Source: Chloroflexota bacterium (GTDB lineage Bacteria; Chloroflexota; Anaerolineae; Ardenticatenales; Ardenticatenaceae). Taken from it: DNA of 10,577 nt. Under the pieces are notes generated by a model. That model was not told where the DNA came from and ran no database searches. It saw only the letters and a list, made by a program, of their open reading frames with translations. The stretch is from assembly GCA_003520455.1 (NCBI GenBank), contig DOUV01000988.1, positions 1 to 10,577 of the forward strand, read 5' to 3'. A program made the position numbers and the translations under genes. Shown one piece after another: positions 6,532 to 10,577 of the stretch (positions within the stretch are counted from its first letter, which is position 1; every line of letters begins with the position of its first letter).

Positions 6532-6628
6532 TTGACGGTCTCCCCTCGAAACGATGAAGGATGAATCGAGATACCCTTCACGAATTTCTCTTGACCCACC
6601 GTTCATCGTTCATCATTCGTCATCCGCC
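6532..6628 (-). repeat. Synthetase-ATPase spacer with 7-nt repeats in complementary arms
   Basis: Four 7-nt units lie at 6599-6626 on the plus strand (CCGTTCA, TCGTTCA, TCATTCG, TCATCCG). Opposite-sense units lie at 6551-6571 (ACGATGA, AGGATGA, ATCGAGA). AACGATGAA (6550-6558) is the exact reverse complement of 6602-6610, giving a 9-bp stem with a loop of about 43 nt. The stem ends 3 nt from the ATPase ribosome binding site. The layout copies that of the fusA-tuf spacer, with different repeat units. Confidence 0.7.
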
Positions 6629-8722
6629 TCACCCCGCTAACACGAGGCGCATATCAATCGCCACCGCACCCTTGCCCTCTTCGAGCAGCACGAGCGGGTT
6701 GATATCGAGCTCGACGATCTCCGGGAAGTCGGTCACCAGTTGGGAGATGCGCAGCAGCCCCTCACGCGCCGCTCCCAGATCGGCAGGTGGCTCGCCGCGG
6801 ACCCCTCGCAGGAGCGCTGCAGCGCGAATCTCGGTGGTCATCTCGGCCGCCTCTTGCACCGAGAGAGGTGCGATCCGGAAGGTCACATCCTTCAAGATCT
6901 CGACGTAGATGCCACCCAGGCCGAAGACGATCAGGTGACCGAACTGCGGGTCGCGATTCACCCCAACCAGAACCTCGCGTCCCTTCGGCACCATCTCCTG
7001 CATCTGGACGCCCCAGATCTCGGCATCGGGCACAAAGCGCCGCCCGCGATTCACCAGAGTCTGGAACGTCGCCCGCACCTCCTCGGCGCTCTCGATGCCG
7101 ACCGCAACGCCGCCGATGTCGGACTTGTGCAGGATATCGGGCGAGGCAATCTTCATCACGACCGGATAGCCGATCTGCTCGGCGATACGCACTGCATCCT
7201 CGGCCGTGGAGGCAATCTCACTCTGGGGCGTCTGGACGCCATAAGCTTGCAGAATGGTACTGGCCTCGGCGTCGCCGACCTGGAGGCGTCCCTCCGCCCG
7301 AACCCGGTCGAAGAGAGCCCGAACCCGAGCCTGGTCCACCTCGAAGTGCCGGTAGACGGGCTCAGGTCGATCGAGCCAACGGCGGTAGCGGTCGAGCGCT
7401 GCCAGGGCCTCGACCGCGCGCTCGGGGAAGATGTAGTTCGGCACGCCGTATTCAGCCAGAATGTGCACCCCGGTGGCAATGTCGTACGACCCCATGAAGA
7501 CGCCCAGCACCGGTTTGTCGGTCTGCTGGGCAGTCCGCCCGACCACGTGGGCCGTGGCATCAACCTGGGTATAGACCTGCGGCGTGAGAATGACCAGGAC
7601 AGCATCGACGTTGGGATCCGCCAGAGCGGCTTCGAGGCCGCTCTGGTAGCGATCGGCCAGGGCATCGCCCAACACATCAATCGGATTCAGTGCACTCGCG
7701 GCCGCCGGGAGCTGAGCGCGCAGACCCTCGATCGTCTCAGTGCTGAGTTGGGCCAATCGGAGGTCGGCGCGCTCGAGCGCGTCGGTCGCCATGATGCCGG
7801 GCCCCCCCGCATTGGTGACGACCGCGACGTTTACACCGCGCAGCCGCGGCTGGGTGGCAAACGCCTGCGCGAAGTCGAAGAGGTCTTGAACCGAGGCGGC
7901 TCGCAGCACACCAGCCTGGCGAAAGGCGGCATCGTAGGCGCGCTCCGAGCCGGCCAGCGTCCCGGTGTGGCTGGAGACCGCTCGTTGGCCCGAATTGGTG
8001 GTGCCGCTCTTGATGGCGATCACAGGTTTTCGACGCGTCGTCTCACGGGCTACCTGGATGAAACGCGGGCCATCGACGATACCTTCGAGATACGCGATGA
8101 TCACATCGGTGTGCTCGTCCTCGTCCCAGGCCTGGAGAAAATCGATCTCATCGAGATCAGCTTTGTTGCCGAGACTGACGAAGCGGCTGAAGCCCATGCG
8201 GTTGGCTTTGGCCCAATCCAGAATCGCTGTAGCCAGCGCTCCCGATTGGGTCATGAAAGCGATGGTGCCGGGCTCTGGGAAGGTCCCAGCAAAACTCGCA
8301 TTGATTGGAATGACAGTGTCGAGAATCCCAAGACAGTTGGGTCCCAACATGTCCATCCCATAGCGGTGGGCGATCTCGACCAGGTGCTGCTCGGCGCGCT
8401 TGCCCTCCAGCCCCACCTCACGGAAGCCGGCCGAGATTACGATCACGCCGCGGCACCCTTTCTCGCCACACGCCTCCAGTGCCTGGGCGACGAATGGCGC
8501 GGGGATGACGATGACAGCAAGATCGACGCGATCAGAGATGGCGGTTATATCTGGAAAGACTGGCACCCCAAGAATTTCGCCGCCTTTTGGATTGACGGCA
8601 TAGACAGGTCGGCCGTAGCCCGAGTCGAGGACGTTTTTGAGGACGGCATGACCAAGTTTCGTGGGATCGGCCGAGGCACCAATCACTGCGACGCCATGAG
8701 GATCAAAAAGGGCAGGTATCAC
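6629..8722 (-). CDS. Acetate-CoA ligase (ADP-forming), alpha-beta fusion
   Basis: The 697-residue protein is an NDP-forming acyl-CoA synthetase with both subunits fused. It converts acyl-CoA, ADP and phosphate to the free acid, CoA and ATP, a substrate-level phosphorylation step, and can run in reverse. Domain order: a CoA-binding Rossmann domain (VAVIGAS 11-17; NCLGI 129-133), a succinyl-CoA-ligase-like domain with TQSGALAT (158-165) and the phospho-histidine loop SHTGTLAG (His252), a second ligase domain (NAGGPGI 304-310), and a C-terminal ATP-grasp domain from about 465. That last domain has ILHKSDIGGV (His532, the second phospho-relay His) and LDINPL (672-677). The start is the GTG at 8722 with GGAG 7 nt upstream; no ATG fits. 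Acetate is the commonest substrate, but propionate, aryl or branched acyl groups cannot be excluded. First gene of an operon with the DRTGG ATPase. Confidence 0.92.
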   Translation of the reverse strand: MIPALFDPHGVAVIGASADPTKLGHAVLKNVLDSGYGRPVYAVNPKGGEILGVPVFPDITAISDRVDLAVIVIPAPFVAQALEACGEKGCRGVIVISAGFREVGLEGKRAEQHLVEIAHRYGMDMLGPNCLGILDTVIPINASFAGTFPEPGTIAFMTQSGALATAILDWAKANRMGFSRFVSLGNKADLDEIDFLQAWDEDEHTDVIIAYLEGIVDGPRFIQVARETTRRKPVIAIKSGTTNSGQRAVSSHTGTLAGSERAYDAAFRQAGVLRAASVQDLFDFAQAFATQPRLRGVNVAVVTNAGGPGIMATDALERADLRLAQLSTETIEGLRAQLPAAASALNPIDVLGDALADRYQSGLEAALADPNVDAVLVILTPQVYTQVDATAHVVGRTAQQTDKPVLGVFMGSYDIATGVHILAEYGVPNYIFPERAVEALAALDRYRRWLDRPEPVYRHFEVDQARVRALFDRVRAEGRLQVGDAEASTILQAYGVQTPQSEIASTAEDAVRIAEQIGYPVVMKIASPDILHKSDIGGVAVGIESAEEVRATFQTLVNRGRRFVPDAEIWGVQMQEMVPKGREVLVGVNRDPQFGHLIVFGLGGIYVEILKDVTFRIAPLSVQEAAEMTTEIRAAALLRGVRGEPPADLGAAREGLLRISQLVTDFPEIVELDINPLVLLEEGKGAVAIDMRLVLAG

Positions 8723-8763
8723 TGATCGTCTCCGGCGACCCCCATCTTGCGCAGCCTGATTTC

Positions 8764-8792
8764 ACTGTAGCACGTCGCGGGCTGAGCCGCAA
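8764..8792 (-). promoter_or_regulatory. Candidate promoter of the acyl-CoA synthetase operon
   Basis: On the minus strand TTGCGG (complement 8787-8792), a 17-nt spacer and TACAGT (complement 8764-8769) preceded by TGC form an extended -10 promoter. The predicted start, near 8757, gives a leader of about 35 nt. The -35 matches only 3 of 6 consensus bases. Confidence 0.45.
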
Positions 8793-8983
8793 ACAGGGAC
8801 GGTTGAAAGATGAGCGGTGAACACAGCCGCGAACCGAAGGGAAGCAGGTCCGCCCTCCTCCGCTCCTCCCGGCCGAGACACGATCAATACAGCATCCGGG
8901 TCATGATACGATGAGTGGTGTCCATTGGCGTAAGCAAGTTTAGTGCCGGAGGATCTGCGGGAGGGAGCAGGGGGCGATACGAC

Positions 8984-9019
8984 GCCGCACCCCGGGCCAG
9001 CCGTGGCCCGGGGTGCGGC
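8984..9019 (-). terminator. Strong 15-bp hairpin after the glsB-like gene
   Basis: GCCGCACCCCGGGCC (8984-8998) and GGCCCGGGGTGCGGC (9005-9019) are perfectly complementary around a 6-nt loop, 23 nt beyond the stop codon. There is no U tract on either side. It would be a very stable RNA end, plausibly a terminator or 3' stabiliser. Confidence 0.6.
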
Positions 9020-9042
9020 CGCTTCAGGCAGATGGTACGAGG

Positions 9043-9312
9043 CTACACGCGACCCCTGCCGCTAACGAGGCTCAGGAGCCAGAGCAGAATGATTGCACCG
9101 ATGGTTGCCAGAATGATGCTCCAGAGGAGACTATTGGCCCCAGGCCCGGCGAAGCCCAACGCCCCCGCGAGCAAACCGCCAATCATGGCGCCGATGATGC
9201 CGATGATGATGTTGCCAACAAGGCCGAAGCCGGCACCCCGGGTCAACTGGCCGGCCAACCAGCCGGCGATGAGGCCAATCAGCAACCAGATGAGTAACGC
9301 TGTTACGGTCAT
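9043..9312 (-). CDS. GlsB/YeaQ/YmgE-type small membrane protein
   Basis: The 89-residue product is almost entirely hydrophobic, with three helices at about 4-20, 32-53 and 62-82. It carries the family's glycine pattern: IGLIAGWLAGQLTRGAGFGLVGNIIIGIIGAMIGG, then LLWSIILATIGAIILLWLL. The family (also named transglycosylase-associated) is commonly linked to stress response, and its molecular role is unclear. The ATG at 9312 follows AAAAGGAG (complement 9323-9330) by 10 nt; a GTG three codons earlier touches that site and is unlikely. It has its own extended -10 promoter and a strong 3' hairpin, so it is probably a single-gene unit divergent from the cysteine desulfurase. Confidence 0.88.
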   Translation of the reverse strand: MTVTALLIWLLIGLIAGWLAGQLTRGAGFGLVGNIIIGIIGAMIGGLLAGALGFAGPGANSLLWSIILATIGAIILLWLLSLVSGRGRV

Positions 9313-9574
9313 AAGATACACACTCCTTTTGGTCTGTCTGACTGAACAGTTCGTTCGGAGCCAATCTGAAGTGCTCCGTCGCCATCATACCAAAGCAACT
9401 GCCGTGCCACGCCACCCCTCGCCTGCAAGTGCGCGCAGTTGGAGCATCGCCGCGGGGAGCACCGCGACGGGGGGAGAAGGCGCGCCGAATGCCCACCGAT
9501 GACAACGCGCCCGATTCGACGCCGAGCGTTGCTGATCGGTCGTTCGTCTCGAAGCCGATCCGGCGAACAATTTT
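9313..9574. other. Divergent intergenic stretch between the glsB-like and desulfurase genes
   Basis: The full divergent gap runs to 9679. Its left part holds the glsB-like leader and -10 element. From about 9395 to 9574 I see no supported gene, RNA or repeat apart from short GC hairpins such as CGCGG/CCGCG near 9455. Overlapping open frames here lack ribosome binding sites and family features. Confidence 0.5.
9384..9392 (-). promoter_or_regulatory. Extended -10 promoter of the glsB-like gene
   Basis: On the minus strand TGG precedes TATGAT (complement 9384-9389), a 5-of-6 match with an extended -10. I see no good -35 at 16-18 nt. The predicted start near 9377 gives a leader of about 65 nt. 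Confidence 0.45.
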
Positions 9575-9593
9575 CTGTCAAGTAAGTTGACAG
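9575..9593 (+). promoter_or_regulatory. Palindrome overlapping the desulfurase -35 (operator-like)
   Basis: CTGTCAA (9575-9581) and TTGACAG (9587-9593) are perfect 7-bp arms with a 5-nt centre. The right arm contains the -35 hexamer of the downstream promoter, so a bound protein would block RNA polymerase. Rrf2-family regulators such as IscR often control cysteine desulfurase genes, but this site does not match a motif I know. Confidence 0.5.
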
Positions 9594-9615
9594 CCCCCGG
9601 TGAAAACCGTACAAT
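9587..9615 (+). promoter_or_regulatory. Promoter of the cysteine desulfurase gene
   Basis: A perfect TTGACA (9587-9592), a 17-nt spacer and TACAAT (9610-9615, 5 of 6) form a near-consensus housekeeping promoter. The predicted start is near 9622, about 58 nt before the ATG. Confidence 0.8.
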
Positions 9616-9635
9616 ATTCGCGCGAAAGCCCGTGT

Positions 9636-9664
9636 CAGTGCGCCCTTTATGGCGCACTGTTTGT
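9636..9664 (+). promoter_or_regulatory. Terminator-like hairpin in the desulfurase leader
   Basis: CAGTGCGCC (9636-9644) and GGCGCACTG (9651-9659) are perfect 9-bp arms with a 6-nt loop, followed by TTTGTT. It starts about 14 nt after the predicted transcription start and ends 6 nt before the ribosome binding site. It could be an attenuator, a 5' stability hairpin, or a terminator for transcripts from the left. Confidence 0.55.
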
Positions 9665-9679
9665 TAGGGGAGAACCAGC

Positions 9680-10577
9680 ATGATTGCGGAAGCCAGGCCC
9701 CGGATTGTATATCTCGATCACAGCGCAACCACTTGCGTGCACCCCAGTGTCGTCGAGGCGATGGTGCCCTACTTTAGCGTCGAATACGGCAATCCCAGCA
9801 GCGTCCACACGCTGGGGCAACACGCTCGTCAGGCCCTTGAGCAGTCGCACCGGACAGTCGCCGAGATTCTGCACTGTGCACCGCGCGAGGTCGTCTTCAC
9901 CGGTTCGGGGACCGAAAGCGACAACCTCGCCTTGCGAGGTGTCGCGCTGGCGCGCCGCCGGGATGGACGTCACATCGTCACGACGCCGATCGAGCACCAC
10001 GCCATCACCCACAGCCTGGAGCAACTGGTCCAGACGCTGGGCCTCGAGGTGACCGAGGTGCCCGTCGATGCGAATGGCCTGGTCCAGCCTGAGGCCATCG
10101 CGGCCGCTCTACGACCTGATACCATCCTCGTCAGTGTGATGTACGCCAACAACGAGGTCGGCACGATCCAGCCTCTCACCGAGATCGGAGCGCTGGTGCG
10201 CGAGCGCGGGATCATCTTCCACACCGACGCGGTCCAGGCTGGCGGTTATCTTTCGCTGGATGTTCAGGCACTCCAGGTGGATTTGCTCTCGCTCAGCGGG
10301 CATAAGTTCCACGCCCCGAAGGGTGTCGGCGTCCTCTACATTCGGCGGGGCACGCCGTACGTCAGCATGATCACCGGGGGTGGACAGGAGGACGGCCGCC
10401 GGTCAGGGACAGAGAATATTCCGGGGATCGTCGGACTGGTGACGGCCCTGCGCCAGGCGCAGAGCGAGCGCGACGCCAAGAACGAGCGGCTGCGCGCACT
10501 ACGCGACCACCTGATCGGCGGGGTGCTGGAACGCGTGCCCGGTAGCCAGTTGACGGGCCACCCCGAGCGGCGCTTGC
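9680..10577 (+). CDS. Cysteine desulfurase, NifS/IscS type (C-terminus cut by window edge)
   Basis: Reading from the ATG at 9680 gives 299 codons with no stop before the edge. The enzyme is a PLP-dependent aminotransferase-fold protein that turns cysteine into alanine and passes the sulfur, as a persulfide, to Fe-S cluster assembly or thio-cofactor synthesis. Visible motifs are YLDHSATT (11-18), YGNPSSVH (36-43), TGSGTESDNLAL (74-85), IEHHAI (104-109, ring-stacking His), NNEVGTIQP (157-165), HTDAVQ (181-186, Asp183 to the pyridine nitrogen), SLSGHKFHAPKG (204-215, Lys209 the PLP lysine) and GGGQEDGRRSGTEN. The catalytic cysteine loop is expected about 30 residues beyond the edge. AGGGGAG lies 7 nt upstream of the ATG. 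Transcription diverges from the rest of the window; what follows it is not visible. Confidence 0.93.
   Translation, partial: MIAEARPRIVYLDHSATTCVHPSVVEAMVPYFSVEYGNPSSVHTLGQHARQALEQSHRTVAEILHCAPREVVFTGSGTESDNLALRGVALARRRDGRHIVTTPIEHHAITHSLEQLVQTLGLEVTEVPVDANGLVQPEAIAAALRPDTILVSVMYANNEVGTIQPLTEIGALVRERGIIFHTDAVQAGGYLSLDVQALQVDLLSLSGHKFHAPKGVGVLYIRRGTPYVSMITGGGQEDGRRSGTENIPGIVGLVTALRQAQSERDAKNERLRALRDHLIGGVLERVPGSQLTGHPERRL

Larger units (their letters stand above)
8723..9042. other. Gene-free stretch between the synthetase and glsB-like genes
   Basis: These 320 bases contain the synthetase ribosome binding site and candidate promoter, a short 7-nt-phased run (GGTTGAA, AGATGAG, CGGTGAA at 8801-8821), and the strong hairpin that follows the glsB-like gene. 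From 8822 to 8983 I see only GC-rich sequence with a pyrimidine-rich tract (CCTCCTCCGCTCCTCCC, 8863-8879) and no supported gene or RNA. Confidence 0.6.

Noticed and set aside
6740..8725. 661-codon open frame on the plus strand
   Set aside because: Exactly antisense to the acyl-CoA synthetase, which has complete catalytic motifs; the plus-strand product has none.
8915..9502. 195-codon plus-strand frame over the glsB-like gene
   Set aside because: Arg/Pro/Met-rich shadow of the membrane protein gene; the minus-strand gene has a clear ribosome binding site and family pattern.
9555..9581. Divergent promoter using the left arm of the 9575-9593 palindrome as a minus-strand TTGACA
   Set aside because: No acceptable -10 element lies 16-18 nt beyond it on the minus strand.
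9309..9728. Minus-strand frames of 90-139 codons in the divergent gap
   Set aside because: They overlap the desulfurase start or its promoter and show no domain or good ribosome binding site.

Overview
The window looks like part of a GC-rich bacterial chromosome, most likely from the phylum Chloroflexota, class Chloroflexia or a near relative. This is inferred from four things: a long-form S12 with the str gene order, an ADP-forming acyl-CoA synthetase fusion beside a BioD-like/DRTGG ATPase, a DUF3054-type membrane protein, and 7-nt-phased intergenic repeats. No 16S gene or other phylogenetic marker is present beyond the ribosomal proteins, so this placement is moderate-confidence. Almost everything is on the minus strand. 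The only plus-strand gene is a cysteine desulfurase at the right edge.

Reading the minus strand from high to low coordinates, positions 3724 to 1 hold the str operon: promoter (about 3696-3724), rpsL (S12, GTG start at 3566), rpsG (S7), fusA (EF-G), and the first seven codons of tuf (EF-Tu) running off the left edge. The rpsL-rpsG and fusA-tuf spacers (281 and 156 nt) are full of inverted repeats. The fusA-tuf spacer is built from 7-nt repeats arranged as two complementary arms that would form one long RNA hairpin between the fusA stop and the tuf ribosome binding site.

Positions 3887 to 5269 hold two single genes: a four-helix DUF3054-like membrane protein followed by a terminator-like hairpin, and a metallo-beta-lactamase-fold hydrolase. 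The hydrolase looks broken. Its conserved C-terminal half lies in another frame, and the segment with the third metal-binding motif is missing.

Positions 5342 to 8722 form an energy/acyl-CoA operon: an acetate-CoA ligase (ADP-forming) alpha-beta fusion, a BioD-like P-loop ATPase with a phosphotransacetylase-type DRTGG domain, and a 40-residue single-helix membrane protein whose GTG start overlaps the ATPase stop. The first spacer carries a second set of 7-nt repeats in complementary arms, with the same layout as in the fusA-tuf spacer.

Positions 8984 to 9312 hold a small GlsB/YeaQ/YmgE-type stress membrane protein with a strong 3' hairpin. It is divergent from the nifS/iscS-type cysteine desulfurase (9680 to the edge). 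That gene has a near-consensus promoter inside a palindrome and a terminator-like hairpin in its leader. I found no tRNA, rRNA, insertion sequence, CRISPR array or phage gene. The unusual material is in the intergenic RNA/DNA structures, the small overlapping membrane protein and the damaged hydrolase.
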